From Arsenophonus sp031446165 (GTDB lineage: Bacteria; Pseudomonadota; Gammaproteobacteria; Enterobacterales; Enterobacteriaceae), in assembly GCA_031446165.1 (NCBI GenBank), contig CP132905.1, positions 372,001 to 436,000 of the forward strand: a DNA stretch of 64,000 nt. The letters are read 5' to 3'. The position numbers and the translations under genes are program-made. Of this stretch, positions 39,603 to 49,440 are shown piece by piece (position 1 is the stretch's first letter; each line of letters opens with the position of its first letter). The notes under the pieces are model-generated. The model was given only the letters and a program-made list of their open reading frames with translations. It made no database searches and had not been told where the DNA came from.

Positions 39603-39947
39603 ATGTATATAACTATTTTATTGATTTTTTTATTAATTTCCATATCTTTGATTGCTATGATTATTTCACAACAAGGAAAAGGTGCTGATAATATTGGACC
39701 TGCATTTCATGTAGCTAACTCTGCAACATTATTTAGCTCATCAGGATTAAACAAATTTATGATTTTAATGATTGTAATTTTTGCAACATTATTTTTTATA
39801 ATTAGCTTAATTTTAGGAAATTTAACATCCAAGAAAAATATCACTGTAAGTAAGTGGGAAAATATTCCTAATTCTTCAAAAAATGAAGCATTAGATAAAG
39901 TATTTATGTCACCTACCTCACCTACAAATGATGTTCCTAAAAATTGA
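39603..39947 (+). CDS. secG: Preprotein translocase subunit SecG
   Basis: SecG is the small SecYEG subunit that assists protein translocation. The 114-residue protein (E. coli 110) has two membrane segments, near 2-22 and 52-74. The conserved loop MIISQQGKGADNIGPAFHVANSATLFSSSGLNKF lies between them, in place of the E. coli QQGKGADMGASFGAGASATLFGSSGSGNF pattern. The C-terminal tail is Ser/Thr/Pro-rich. A tRNA-Leu follows after 68 bp, the conserved secG-leuU arrangement. Confidence 0.95.
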   Translation: MYITILLIFLLISISLIAMIISQQGKGADNIGPAFHVANSATLFSSSGLNKFMILMIVIFATLFFIISLILGNLTSKKNITVSKWENIPNSSKNEALDKVFMSPTSPTNDVPKN

Positions 39948-40015
39948 ATTCAACAATTGAGATGTTAAAAATGAAAATGTAATTTATAAAAGTTATTATA
40001 AGAAGTATCTTTGTG

Positions 40016-40104
40016 GCCGAGGTGGTGAAATTGGTATACACGCTATCTTGAGGGGGTAGTACCTTATTTAAATAGGTGTACGGGTTCGAAACCCGTCCTC
40101 GGCA
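40016..40104 (+). tRNA. leuU: tRNA-Leu (anticodon GAG)
   Basis: An 89-base class II tRNA. Acceptor GCCGAGG pairs with CCTCGGC, with discriminator A. The anticodon arm CTATC-TTGAGGG-GGTAG gives anticodon GAG, and the variable arm is long. CCA is not encoded. Position between secG and the initiator tRNA corresponds to leuU of E. coli. It reads CUC/CUU codons. Confidence 0.95.
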
Positions 40105-40121
40105 AAATTTAAAAAGAATAC

Positions 40122-40151
40122 TTGTATTTTTTATATTATATATAGTATAAT
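40122..40151 (+). promoter_or_regulatory. Putative promoter of tRNA-fMet and the nusA operon
   Basis: TTGTAT at 40122-40127 and a perfect TATAAT at 40146-40151 are separated by 18 bases, and the tRNA starts 16 bases further on. In E. coli the metY-rimP-nusA-infB operon starts with a promoter before the initiator tRNA. AT richness weakens the evidence. Confidence 0.4.
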
Positions 40152-40167
40152 GTATAAAATTTTCAGA

Positions 40168-40244
<77 letters not shown>

Positions 40245-40381
40245 TTTATAATATATTATTTTTTTATAAATTTCGATATGATGGTAAATTTAATATATTA
40301 TTAATAATTAATAATATAATGTAAATTATACAAAATCTTTTCAAGATATTTGGAAAGTTTTTATTTATTATAAAAAATATT

Positions 40382-40402
40382 GGGCTATTAGCCCTTTTTT
40401 TT
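40382..40402 (+). terminator. Intrinsic terminator/attenuator after tRNA-fMet
   Basis: The stem GGGCTA/TAGCCC with a one-base centre is followed by eight T. It lies about 140 bp after the initiator tRNA and before the decayed rimP and nusA, so it may limit read-through into the nusA-infB operon. Confidence 0.75.
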
Positions 40403-40489
40403 ATGGTTTATCTGGCGTGAGATTGGTCTTTATACATTGTAATAGAATATATATTGTAGTAAAAATAGAATTTATAATTTTCTTATTTA

Positions 40490-40914
40490 ATGATAAAAAG
40501 GTTTTATTTTTTTACAGAGTTGATTATAGACTTATTTAAAAATCAGGTTATTTTTGATTGAATCATAATAATATCATTCTCAATGATCGTATGCAGGTTC
40601 ATTATTTTAATTATTAGGTATAAGTACAATATTGAATATTAAAGATACAATATTAATCATTCGTACATGATTGAAAATTTTATACACTGAGTTTTTGTTA
40701 TCGATTTTTGTAACTTTTGTAATTTATCAATTTTTTATTCCTAAAGGCATCATGCCAAAATAGTAATATAGAATTCCTTTAAATGGCAAAATGTTCTAAA
40801 ATCTATTAAATAGCATGATTATATTTTCGTATAGATAATTATACGATGATTATAAGTTAATATTTGTATTAAATAATATCTAAACAAGTGAACTTAGTAC
40901 CTAACTTTTTATAA
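40490..40914 (+). pseudogene. rimP: Decayed rimP (ribosome maturation factor)
   Basis: The gene expected between metY and nusA is RimP, the 30S assembly factor. An ATG at 40490 opens a frame in which T9-E10-x-I12 coincide with the same positions of E. coli RimP (LTEMI), but a stop follows at codon 24. Near the 3' end the frame starting at 40863 gives FVLNNI, like VFALSNI of RimP, then meets a stop. One base out of frame it continues QVNLVPNFL and stops at 40914, matching the RimP terminal KANLVPHF. The middle is not alignable. The span of 425 bp is close to the intact 453 bp and ends 18 bp before nusA. Several stops and a frameshift make it a pseudogene. Confidence 0.75.
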
Positions 40915-40932
40915 AGTTTCGAGGTAACTAGA

Positions 40933-42453
40933 ATGAATAAAGAAGTTCTAGCTGTTGTCGAGGCAGTTTCTAATGAAAAATCTCTTCCTCGTGAAAAGAT
41001 ATTTGAGGCACTTGAAACTGCATTAGCAACAGCCACAAAAAAAAAATATGAACAAGCAATTGATGTCCGTACTAATATTAATCGCAAAACAGGAGATTTT
41101 GATACATTTCGACGTTGGTTAGTGGTAAATGAAGTTACTCAACCAACACTTGAAATTACTTTAGATGCTGCAAAATTTGAAAATTCAACAATTAATTTAG
41201 GAGATTATGTAGAAGAACAAATAACGTCAGTAATTTTTGATAGAATTACTACTCAAACGGCAAAACAAGTGATTGTACAAAAAGTACGCGAAGCTGAAAG
41301 AGCCATGGTTGTTGAACAATTTCGTAAACAGCAAGGTCAGATTATCACTGGAGTTGTAAAAAAAGTTAACCGTGAAAATATTATATTAGATTTGGGTCAT
41401 AATGCAGAAGGTGTCATCTTAAGAGAAGATATGTTGCCACGTGAAAATTTTCATCCTGGTGATCGTTTACGTGGTGTATTGTATGCTTTACGCCCAGAAG
41501 CTAGAGGAGCACAATTATTTGTTACGCGTTCTCGTACTGAAATGTTAATTGAATTATTTAGAATTGAAGTATCTGAAATTAATGAAGAGATTATTGAAAT
41601 TAAAACTGCCGCCCGTGATCCTGGTTCACGAGCAAAAATTGCAGTTAAAACTAATGATAAACGTATTGATCCAATAGGTGCTTGTGTTGGAATGCGGGGT
41701 GCGAGAGTGCAAGCGGTATCAAGTGAACTTGATGGCGAGCGTATTGATATTGTGCTTTGGGATGACAATCCTGCACAATTTGTGATTAATGCTATGGCAC
41801 CTGCTGATGTAATTTCTATTGTAGTCGATGAAGATAAGTATACGATGGATGTCGCTGTTGAAAGTAATAATTTACCGCAAGCAATTGGTAGAAATGGTCA
41901 AAATGTTCGTTTAGCTTCTCAGTTATTGAAAAATCATCGTAAGGATAGTAGATGGGAATTAAATATTATGACTACAGAAGAATTGCAAGCTAAACATCAG
42001 GAAGAAGCACATATATCTATTGATAATTTCATTAAATATCTGGATATTGATCAAAAATTTGCTGCTTTTCTTGTTGAAGAAGGGTTTTCTACACTAGAAG
42101 AATTAGCTTATGTACCAATTGATGAATTATTAGAAATTGAATCTCTTAATGAAGAAACGATTCAAATGTTACGCGAAAAAGCAAAAGCTGCATTAACTAC
42201 ATTGAAATTAGCTAAAAAAAAGAGTAGTGGAGGAAGTAATAATCAGCCAACGGATCATTTATCAAAATTGTGGTGTGTAAATGAATCATTGGCAATAAAA
42301 TTTGCTGATCATGGTATTTATACATTAGAAGATCTTGCTGAACAAGGTATTGATGATTTAAAAGATATTGAAAAGGGTATGGATGATGCACAAGCTGGTG
42401 AAATTATTATGGCAGCACGTAATATTTGTTGGTTTGGAAATGATTCAAAATAA
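40933..42453 (+). CDS. nusA: Transcription termination/antitermination factor NusA
   Basis: NusA binds RNA polymerase and modulates pausing, termination and antitermination. The 506 residues (E. coli 495) start MNKEVLAVVEAVSNEKSLPREKIF, the RNAP-binding N-terminal domain. The S1 domain is near 135-200 (QGQIITGVVKKVNRENIILDLG), followed by KH1 and KH2 (DPIGACVGMRGARVQAVSSELDGERIDIV near 251-279; NLPQAIGRNGQNVRLASQL near 317-335). Two C-terminal acidic helix-hairpin-helix repeats lie near 365-430 and 440-500, so the full enteric architecture is kept. Shine-Dalgarno CGAGGTAA. infB follows after 21 bp. Confidence 0.98.
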   Translation: MNKEVLAVVEAVSNEKSLPREKIFEALETALATATKKKYEQAIDVRTNINRKTGDFDTFRRWLVVNEVTQPTLEITLDAAKFENSTINLGDYVEEQITSVIFDRITTQTAKQVIVQKVREAERAMVVEQFRKQQGQIITGVVKKVNRENIILDLGHNAEGVILREDMLPRENFHPGDRLRGVLYALRPEARGAQLFVTRSRTEMLIELFRIEVSEINEEIIEIKTAARDPGSRAKIAVKTNDKRIDPIGACVGMRGARVQAVSSELDGERIDIVLWDDNPAQFVINAMAPADVISIVVDEDKYTMDVAVESNNLPQAIGRNGQNVRLASQLLKNHRKDSRWELNIMTTEELQAKHQEEAHISIDNFIKYLDIDQKFAAFLVEEGFSTLEELAYVPIDELLEIESLNEETIQMLREKAKAALTTLKLAKKKSSGGSNNQPTDHLSKLWCVNESLAIKFADHGIYTLEDLAEQGIDDLKDIEKGMDDAQAGEIIMAARNICWFGNDSK

Positions 42454-42474
42454 TTTGTAGCAGGAAGAAATAGA

Positions 42475-45090
42475 ATGACAGATAAAACTGTAAAATCATT
42501 GGCAGCAGAAATTCAAACTTCAGTCGAATGGTTAATACAAAAGTTTGCGGTTGCAGGAATTAAAAAAACTGAAAATGATGCTGTTACACAAAAAGAAAAA
42601 GAACATTTGCTTGCATATTTAAATCATGAAGATGGGACCATAAGTGGCCAAACTGGTAAATTAGTACTACAGAGAAAAACTCGTAGTACATTGAGTATTC
42701 CTGGTATTGGTGGAAAAAGTAAATCAGTAAATATTGAAGTACGTAAAAAACGTACATATCTTGATCGTGACATATTAGCAATTAATCATATAGAAGAAAA
42801 AGTACATGATAGGATAGAAAAAAATATAAAATTTCAAACAATAAAAAAAGAAACAGCCAAAGACAACAACAATATTCAGAAAATACCAAAATTGTATCAA
42901 GATTCTATTTTCATTACTTCTAAAAAAAAGAAATTTGAAATTCAGAAAGCGGAGCTAAAACGTAAAAATGAAGAAGAAATAACACGTAAGTTTGAAGTTG
43001 ATTCAAAACGTGTTGCTGAAAAAGTGTGTAGTATGGAAGGAAATCCTACTGTTTTGAACAGCAATGATGTAAATTATAATGAAAACTATCATGTTACAAC
43101 TTATCAAGATGTTTTTATAGCTGAAGATGAAAATGATGCTCAGGAAGAAGGCCGTAGAACTCGTCATCGAGGTAATAAAGTTGCGCGACAGAAAAAAAAT
43201 TATAAACATTCAGAAAAAGCTGCTCGCGAAGAAGAAAGAGTAGTAGTGCGTAGTAAAAATAAAATTAAACAGAAAAAAAATAGTATTTTACAACAAAGTT
43301 TTACTAAACCTGTTACGGTTATTAACCGTGATGTTGTTATTGGTGAAACTATTTCTGTTTTTGAGTTGGCTAATAAAATGGCTATTAAAGGTTCACATGT
43401 TATTAAAAAAATGATGAAAATGGGATTAATGGTAACTATTAATCAAGTGCTTGACCAAGAAATAGCACAGCTTGTGGCAGAAGAAATGGGACATAAGGTT
43501 ATTTTGCGTCGTGAAAATGAATTAGAAGAGTCAATTTTACAAAATCGTGATAGTGTGGTTCCATCCATTAAAGAATCACGAGCTCCGATTGTAACGATTA
43601 TGGGTCATGTTGACCATGGTAAAACTTCATTACTTGATTGCATTCGTTCTACTAAAGTTACTTCTGAAGAAGTAGGTGGTATTACACAGCATATAGGGGC
43701 GTATCATGTTAAAACAGATAAAGGTATAATTACTTTTTTAGATACGCCAGGACATGCTGCATTTACTGCAATGCGTGCACGAGGTGCAAAAGTAACAGAT
43801 ATTATTGTTTTAGTAGTTGCTGTGGATGACGGTGTAATGCCTCAAACAATAGAAGCCATTCAACATGCTAAAGCGGCGAATGTTCCAGTTGTTGTGGTAT
43901 TAAATAAAATAGATAAAAATGAAAGTAATGTAGAAAATATAAAAACTGAACTTTCAAAATATGGTATTCTAACTGAAGAATGGGGTGGTGAAAATCAATT
44001 TATTAAAGTTTCAGTTAAAAAAAGTGTAGGTATTGATGAATTATTGGAAGCCATTTTATTACAAGCTGAATTATTAGAGTTAAAAGCAGTTCATACTGGT
44101 ATGGCAAGTGGTGTTGTTATTGAAGCTTATCTAGATAAAGGTAGGGGTCCGGTTGCTACTATTTTAGTACAAGAAGGTCGATTAAATAAAGGTGATGTTG
44201 TACTATGTGGTTTTGAATATGGACGTATTCGTGGAATGCGTAATGAATTAGGAATAGATATTAATACTGCTGGACCATCTATGCCAGTTGAAATTTTAGG
44301 TTTATCAAATATACCTTCAGCAGGTGATAAAATAACGGTAGTAACTAATGAAAAAAAAGCACGTGAAGTTGCACTTTATCGTCAAAGTAAAGTTAGAGAA
44401 GTTAAATTAGCACATCAACAAAAATCAAAATTAGAAAAAGTTTTTAATAATATAGAAGATTCTAAGATTTCTGAGTTAAATATTGTATTAAAAACTGATG
44501 TACAAGGTAGTTGTGAAGCAATTAGCAATGCTTTGGAAAAATTATCAAATGATGAAGTAAAAATAAAAATTATTGGTTCTGGTGTTGGCAGTATTACAGA
44601 AACTGATGTTACATTAGCTTCTGCTTCTAATGCAATGATTATTGGTTTTAATGTTCGAGCTGACGCAAGTGCAAAAAAAATTATTGAAAATGAAAATTTA
44701 GAATTGCGATATTATTCTATAATTTATAATCTTATTGATGAAATTAAAAAAGCTGTGTTCGGGATGTTAACACCTAAATATCAACAAAAAATAATTGGAT
44801 TGGCAGAAGTGCGAAATGTTTTCAAAAAATCACCAACATCTTCCTCAATTGCTGGTTGTATGGTGCTCGAAGGTATAATTAAACGTAATAATCTTATTCG
44901 TATATTACGGGATAATGTTGTTATTTATGAAGGTGAATTAGAATCATTACGTAGATTTAAAGATGATGTTAATGAAGTCAGACATGGTATGGAATGTGGG
45001 ATTGCTATAAAAAATTATAATGATGTACGTCTTGGTGATAAAATAGAGTTATTTGAAGTTATCCAAATTAAAAGCTTAATTAAAGGTTAA
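42475..45090 (+). CDS. infB: Translation initiation factor IF-2
   Basis: IF2 is the GTPase that brings fMet-tRNA to the 30S subunit and promotes subunit joining. The 871 residues (E. coli 890) have an N-terminal IF2N domain (TDKTVKSLAAEIQTSVEWLIQKF), a long charged Lys/Glu-rich linker to about 280, and a second IF2N-like region near 290-345. The G domain has G1 IMGHVDHGKTS near 380, G3 DTPGHAAFTAMRARG near 422 and G4 VVLNKIDK. Domains II, III and the fMet-binding domain IV follow. Alternative internal starts, as in E. coli IF2-beta, cannot be decided. It has an AGGAAG Shine-Dalgarno. Confidence 0.98.
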   Translation: MTDKTVKSLAAEIQTSVEWLIQKFAVAGIKKTENDAVTQKEKEHLLAYLNHEDGTISGQTGKLVLQRKTRSTLSIPGIGGKSKSVNIEVRKKRTYLDRDILAINHIEEKVHDRIEKNIKFQTIKKETAKDNNNIQKIPKLYQDSIFITSKKKKFEIQKAELKRKNEEEITRKFEVDSKRVAEKVCSMEGNPTVLNSNDVNYNENYHVTTYQDVFIAEDENDAQEEGRRTRHRGNKVARQKKNYKHSEKAAREEERVVVRSKNKIKQKKNSILQQSFTKPVTVINRDVVIGETISVFELANKMAIKGSHVIKKMMKMGLMVTINQVLDQEIAQLVAEEMGHKVILRRENELEESILQNRDSVVPSIKESRAPIVTIMGHVDHGKTSLLDCIRSTKVTSEEVGGITQHIGAYHVKTDKGIITFLDTPGHAAFTAMRARGAKVTDIIVLVVAVDDGVMPQTIEAIQHAKAANVPVVVVLNKIDKNESNVENIKTELSKYGILTEEWGGENQFIKVSVKKSVGIDELLEAILLQAELLELKAVHTGMASGVVIEAYLDKGRGPVATILVQEGRLNKGDVVLCGFEYGRIRGMRNELGIDINTAGPSMPVEILGLSNIPSAGDKITVVTNEKKAREVALYRQSKVREVKLAHQQKSKLEKVFNNIEDSKISELNIVLKTDVQGSCEAISNALEKLSNDEVKIKIIGSGVGSITETDVTLASASNAMIIGFNVRADASAKKIIENENLELRYYSIIYNLIDEIKKAVFGMLTPKYQQKIIGLAEVRNVFKKSPTSSSIAGCMVLEGIIKRNNLIRILRDNVVIYEGELESLRRFKDDVNEVRHGMECGIAIKNYNDVRLGDKIELFEVIQIKSLIKG

Positions 45091-45304
45091 TATTGTTATG
45101 AAGAAAATCTTGATTAAGAATTAATATGAAATTAGTGATTTTATAGTAAGAACACTTGTATTAAAAAAATAAAATTTTTCATTGAAATAAATTATACGTT
45201 TTTTATCACAAAACTTTAAAAGTTAAATGATAATATTATTTTTTCAATTCTTTAATTTATTATGTATTTATTTTATTTGATACCTGAGTGAGGAAAATAT
45301 TATC

Positions 45305-45718
45305 ATGAGAAGAGAATTTGATCGTGTTCAACGTGTTGCTCAGGAAATACAAAAGAAAATCTCAATTATTTTATGTAAAAAAATGAAAGATCCACGTATT
45401 AAAACGGTCACAATTTCTGGTATTAAGGTTTCGCGTGATTTAACGTATGCCAAAGTATTTGTAACTTTTTTTAATACGTTACATCAAGAAGATAAAATTG
45501 ATGATATAAAAAATGCTGTTCATATATTGAATGGTGATATGTCAAAACGCATTCGTATTTTATTAAGTAAATCAATGTCCTTACGTATTGTTCCTAAATT
45601 AATTTTTTTTTATGACAATTCCTTGATTGAAGGAATAAAAATGGATAATTTATTAAAAAAAATTATGCATTATGATGCACAACGTCGCTATAAACATATT
45701 ATTAAAGAGCAAAATTGA
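45305..45718 (+). CDS. rbfA: 30S ribosome-binding factor RbfA
   Basis: RbfA is a cold-adaptation factor that binds the 16S rRNA 5' helix region and helps late 30S maturation. The 137 residues (E. coli 133) start MRREFDRVQRVAQEIQKKISIIL and show KDPRI-KTVTISGIKVSRDLTYAKVFVTF near 27-56 with the KH-like fold, then RIVPKLIFFYDNSLIEG. It is spaced 214 bp from infB, with a GAGG Shine-Dalgarno, and its TGA overlaps the truB ATG by one base. Confidence 0.97.
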   Translation: MRREFDRVQRVAQEIQKKISIILCKKMKDPRIKTVTISGIKVSRDLTYAKVFVTFFNTLHQEDKIDDIKNAVHILNGDMSKRIRILLSKSMSLRIVPKLIFFYDNSLIEGIKMDNLLKKIMHYDAQRRYKHIIKEQN

Positions 45719-46659
45719 TGAGATGTAATTACAGTCGTGCAGTAGATGGTATATTGCTGTTAGATAAACCACAAAAACTTTCATCTAATACAGCTTTACA
45801 AAAAGTGCGACGTTTATTCAATGCTAAAAAAGCTGGACATACTGGATCACTTGATCCATTAGCAACAGGGATGCTGCCAATTTGTTTAGGGAAAGCAACT
45901 AAATTATCACAATTCTTGATTAATGCGGATAAATATTATCGTGTTATTGGGCGTTTAGGACAACGAACTAATACTGCTGATGCATATGGTGCAATTATTT
46001 CTGAACGTGAAATTAGTATAACACAGAAGAAGCTTGATAATGCTTTAGATAAATTTCGCGGTCATTTAATGCAGGTACCTTCTATGTATTCTGCACTCAA
46101 ATATCGTGGTATACCTTTTTACAAATATGCTCGTCAAGGTATTACTATTAAACGTGATTCTAGAGCAATTACGATTTATGATTTAAAACTTATACGATGG
46201 GAAGGCAATGAAGTTGAATTAGATATTTTTTGTTCTAAAGGGACTTATATACGAACTATAATTGATGATTTGGGTGAATTATTAGGTTGTGGTGCTCATG
46301 TAATTTATTTAAGACGTCTAAAAATAGGTAATTATCTTAGCAAATCTATGGTAACGTTAGAACAATTATATTGTTTTAAAGACCGAAGTCAATTAGCAAA
46401 GAATAATTTAGAAAAAAAAATAGACTTATTTTTATTGCCTATAGATACGGCTGTTAATCATTTTCCAGAAGTTAATATTTCTAAAGAAATTGCAATTTAT
46501 TTTAAACAAGGACAATCAATTTTTATTGATAATCATTTATTTATAAATGGTAATATAGTAAAGGTTACTGAAGGTGATATTCATAAATTTATTGGTGTTG
46601 CAAAAATTAATGAAAAAAATAGAATTGTTCCTTTTTGCGTAATTTTAGAAAATGTTTAA
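45718..46659 (+). CDS. truB: tRNA pseudouridine(55) synthase TruB
   Basis: TruB makes pseudouridine 55 in the T-loop of tRNAs and also acts as an RNA chaperone. The 313 residues (E. coli 314) have AVDGILLLDKPQKLSSN, AGHTGSLDPLATGMLPICLGKATKLSQ with catalytic Asp near residue 48, YRVIGRLGQRTNTADA, QVPSMYSALKY and CSKGTYIRTIIDDLGE, with a C-terminal PUA-like domain. I prefer the ATG at 45718, which overlaps the rbfA stop (TGATG). A TTG three bases earlier is also in frame. Confidence 0.97.
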   Translation: MRCNYSRAVDGILLLDKPQKLSSNTALQKVRRLFNAKKAGHTGSLDPLATGMLPICLGKATKLSQFLINADKYYRVIGRLGQRTNTADAYGAIISEREISITQKKLDNALDKFRGHLMQVPSMYSALKYRGIPFYKYARQGITIKRDSRAITIYDLKLIRWEGNEVELDIFCSKGTYIRTIIDDLGELLGCGAHVIYLRRLKIGNYLSKSMVTLEQLYCFKDRSQLAKNNLEKKIDLFLLPIDTAVNHFPEVNISKEIAIYFKQGQSIFIDNHLFINGNIVKVTEGDIHKFIGVAKINEKNRIVPFCVILENV

Positions 46660-46793
46660 TAAGATTTATATGCTATCTTGTTTTATATTAAATTGAAGCG
46701 TAAAATAGATTTTAATCCATTTTATGGAAAGCTGAATTAGAGATCTGGTGTTTATTATTTTTATTTTAAAAAAGAAAATTTTGGAGTTATTAT

Positions 46794-47063
46794 ATGTCTC
46801 TAAGTATTGCAGTAAAAGCCCAAATTATTAATCAATATAGTCATAATGAAAAGGATACTGGTTCTAGTGAGGTTCAAATTGCTTTATTAACAGAAAAAAT
46901 AAATGATTTACAAAAGCATTTTTTAAAACATAAAAAAGACCATCATAGTCGTCGAGGATTATTAAGGATGGTCGCTCAGCGTCGTAAGCAATTAAATTAT
47001 TTAAAATACAAAAATCTTATTTCTTATAGTAAAATTATTGAACGTTTAGGTTTACGTCGTTGA
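46794..47063 (+). CDS. rpsO: 30S ribosomal protein S15
   Basis: S15 binds the 16S central domain junction early in 30S assembly. The 89 residues match E. coli. It reads MSLSIAVKAQIINQYSHNEKDTGSSEVQIALLT, HKKDHHSRRGLLRMVAQRRKQLNYL and ERLGLRR. A TTGGAG Shine-Dalgarno precedes it. In E. coli S15 represses its own translation through a leader pseudoknot; I cannot confirm such a structure here. A terminator follows. Confidence 0.98.
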   Translation: MSLSIAVKAQIINQYSHNEKDTGSSEVQIALLTEKINDLQKHFLKHKKDHHSRRGLLRMVAQRRKQLNYLKYKNLISYSKIIERLGLRR

Positions 47064-47086
47064 TAAGTGATTAATAAAAAAATTTT

Positions 47087-47106
47087 GGGGCGTCTGCCCC
47101 TTTTTT
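47087..47106 (+). terminator. Intrinsic terminator after rpsO
   Basis: GGGGC (47087-47091) pairs with GCCCC (47096-47100) around a GTCT loop, followed by six T. It lies 24 bp after the rpsO stop and separates rpsO from pnp, as the t1 terminator does in E. coli. Confidence 0.9.
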
Positions 47107-47334
47107 ATAGAAAAATGATATTTTTAAATTAGATTTTAATCATATAAAAATTTTGCAAAATTATATAAAATTTACTTTCTAATAATATTTTTTATAAAAA
47201 ATTCTTTTTTCTATAATTTATCTTGATAATAATTACATTCTAAGAATTTAATTTTTTGTTAATGATAAGGAATGTAGAAAAATATTAGTTTTGGTGTTAT
47301 TATATGAATAATTAGTTAATAAAAGGGTATTATT

Positions 47335-49440
47335 TTGCTGAATCCTATTGTTCGTAAATTTCAATATGGTCAACATACAGTTATCATGCAAACTGGATTA
47401 ATGGCTCGTCAAGCAAGTGGTGCTGTTATGATCAATATAGACGATACAGTTGTATTTGTCACTGTTGTTGGACAAAAAAAAGTAAAAGAAGGACAGAGTT
47501 TTTTTCCATTAACTGTTAATTATCAAGAAAGATCTTATGCTGCTGGTCGTATTCCTGGTAATTTCTTTCGTCGTGAAGGTCGTCCAAGTGAAGGAGAAAC
47601 GCTTATTGCTCGTTTAATCGATCGTCCCCTTCGCCCTTTGTTCCCAAAAGGTTTTCTACATGAAATTCAAATTTTTGCTACAGTGATTTCAATTAACCCT
47701 CAAGTGAATCCAGATGTAGTTTCACTCATTGGCGCCTCTGCTGCATTATCATTATCTGGTATCCCATTTAATGGCCCAATTGGTGCTGCAAGAGTTGGTT
47801 ATATTAATAATGAATATGTTTTAAATCCTACTGTTGATGAATTAAAAAATAGTCGTTTAGATTTAATTGTAGCAGGCACAAGTAATGCAGTTCTAATGGT
47901 AGAATCTGCAGCTGATTTATTATTAGAAGAGCAAATGTTAGGTGCGATTTTTTTCGGTCATGAGCAACAACAAATTGTAATTAATAATATTAATGAATTG
48001 GTAATGGAAGCTGGAAAAGAAAAATGGGATTGGAAACCAAAAAATACTAATGCGGGATTATATGACCGTATTGCGGAATTAGCTGAAAAAAGATTAGATG
48101 ATGCATATCGTATTGTTGCAAAACAAGAACGTCATATTAATATTCTTTCAATTAAAGAAGACGTTACTAATGCAATTTTAGAAAAAGATAATTCTTTAAG
48201 TGTCGATGAAATCAATGAAATTCTTTTAGAAATAGAAAAAAAGGTTGTTCGCATCCGTGTGTTAAAAGGTGAAAAACGAATTGATGGACGAGAAAAAGAT
48301 ACGATACGTTCACTGGATGTACGAATTGGAATTTTACCTAGAACGCACGGTTCTGCATTATTTACTCGAGGAGAGACCCAGGCATTAGTTACAGCAACTT
48401 TAGGCACAGAACGTGATGCTCAGATCATGGATGAAATAATTGGTGAATATAGTGATCATATTTTATTTCATTATAATTTTCCACCTTATGCAGTAGGTGA
48501 AATAGGGATAGTTGGTTCTCCAAAACGTCGTGAAATTGGACATGGACGTTTGGCTAAACGTGCTGTATTAGCAGTTATGCCTAATCATTTAGAATTCCCG
48601 TATACTATACGTATAGTTTCAGAAATTACTGAATCTAATGGATCTTCTTCTATGGCTTTTGTATGTGGCGCATCGCTTGCATTAATGGATGCAGGTGTTC
48701 CAATAAAAAGTGCAGTAGCTGGTATTGCAATGGGATTAGTAAAAGAAGATGACAAATTTGTTGTACTTTCAGATATTTTAGGTGATGAAGATTATTTAGG
48801 TGATATGGATTTTAAAGTTGCTGGTAGTCGTGAAGGTATAAGTGCATTACAAATGGATATTAAGATTGAAGGTATTACTAAAGAAATTATGAAAATTGCT
48901 TTACATCAAGCAAAAAGTGCTCGTTTATATATTTTAAATGTGATGGAACAAATCATTAATCAACCTCGTAAAGAAATTTCTAAATTCGCACCACGTATTC
49001 ATATTATTCAGATTAATCCTAATAAAATTAGGGATGTGATTGGTAAAGGTGGTTCTGTTATTAGATCATTAGCTGAAAAAACAGGTACTATTATCGAAAT
49101 TAATGATAATGGTACAGTAAAAATTGCTGCGACAGATAGCTATAAAGCAAAAGATGCTATTTGTCGTATTGAAGAGATTACAGCAGATATTGAAGTTGAT
49201 CGTATTTATCATGGAAAAGTTACACGTATTGTTGATTTTGGGGCTTTTGTTACCATTAGTAGCAGTAAAGAAGGTCTGGTCCATATTTCTCAAATATCAG
49301 AAAAACGTATTGAAAAAGTTATAGATTATTTAAAGTTAGGCCAAGAAGTTTCAGTTAAAGTATTAGAGATTGATAGACAAGGTCGAATTCGTTTAAGTAT
49401 TAAAGAAGCGATTGGTATTAAAAAAATCATGAAACCATAG
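47335..49440 (+). CDS. pnp: Polyribonucleotide nucleotidyltransferase (PNPase)
   Basis: PNPase is a phosphorolytic 3'-5' exoribonuclease of the degradosome. The 701 residues (E. coli 711) have two RNase PH domains (MLNPIVRKFQYGQHTV at the start; the second with RTHGSALFTRGETQALVTATLGT and DILGDEDYLGDMDFKVAGS, catalytic Asp), a KH domain (IRDVIGKGGSVIRSLAEKTGT near 562-582) and an S1 domain (GKVTRIVDFGAFV near 627-639). The short Ala/Pro-rich C-terminal extension of E. coli is missing. Start codon TTG with AGGG upstream, as in E. coli pnp. Confidence 0.98.
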   Translation: MLNPIVRKFQYGQHTVIMQTGLMARQASGAVMINIDDTVVFVTVVGQKKVKEGQSFFPLTVNYQERSYAAGRIPGNFFRREGRPSEGETLIARLIDRPLRPLFPKGFLHEIQIFATVISINPQVNPDVVSLIGASAALSLSGIPFNGPIGAARVGYINNEYVLNPTVDELKNSRLDLIVAGTSNAVLMVESAADLLLEEQMLGAIFFGHEQQQIVINNINELVMEAGKEKWDWKPKNTNAGLYDRIAELAEKRLDDAYRIVAKQERHINILSIKEDVTNAILEKDNSLSVDEINEILLEIEKKVVRIRVLKGEKRIDGREKDTIRSLDVRIGILPRTHGSALFTRGETQALVTATLGTERDAQIMDEIIGEYSDHILFHYNFPPYAVGEIGIVGSPKRREIGHGRLAKRAVLAVMPNHLEFPYTIRIVSEITESNGSSSMAFVCGASLALMDAGVPIKSAVAGIAMGLVKEDDKFVVLSDILGDEDYLGDMDFKVAGSREGISALQMDIKIEGITKEIMKIALHQAKSARLYILNVMEQIINQPRKEISKFAPRIHIIQINPNKIRDVIGKGGSVIRSLAEKTGTIIEINDNGTVKIAATDSYKAKDAICRIEEITADIEVDRIYHGKVTRIVDFGAFVTISSSKEGLVHISQISEKRIEKVIDYLKLGQEVSVKVLEIDRQGRIRLSIKEAIGIKKIMKP

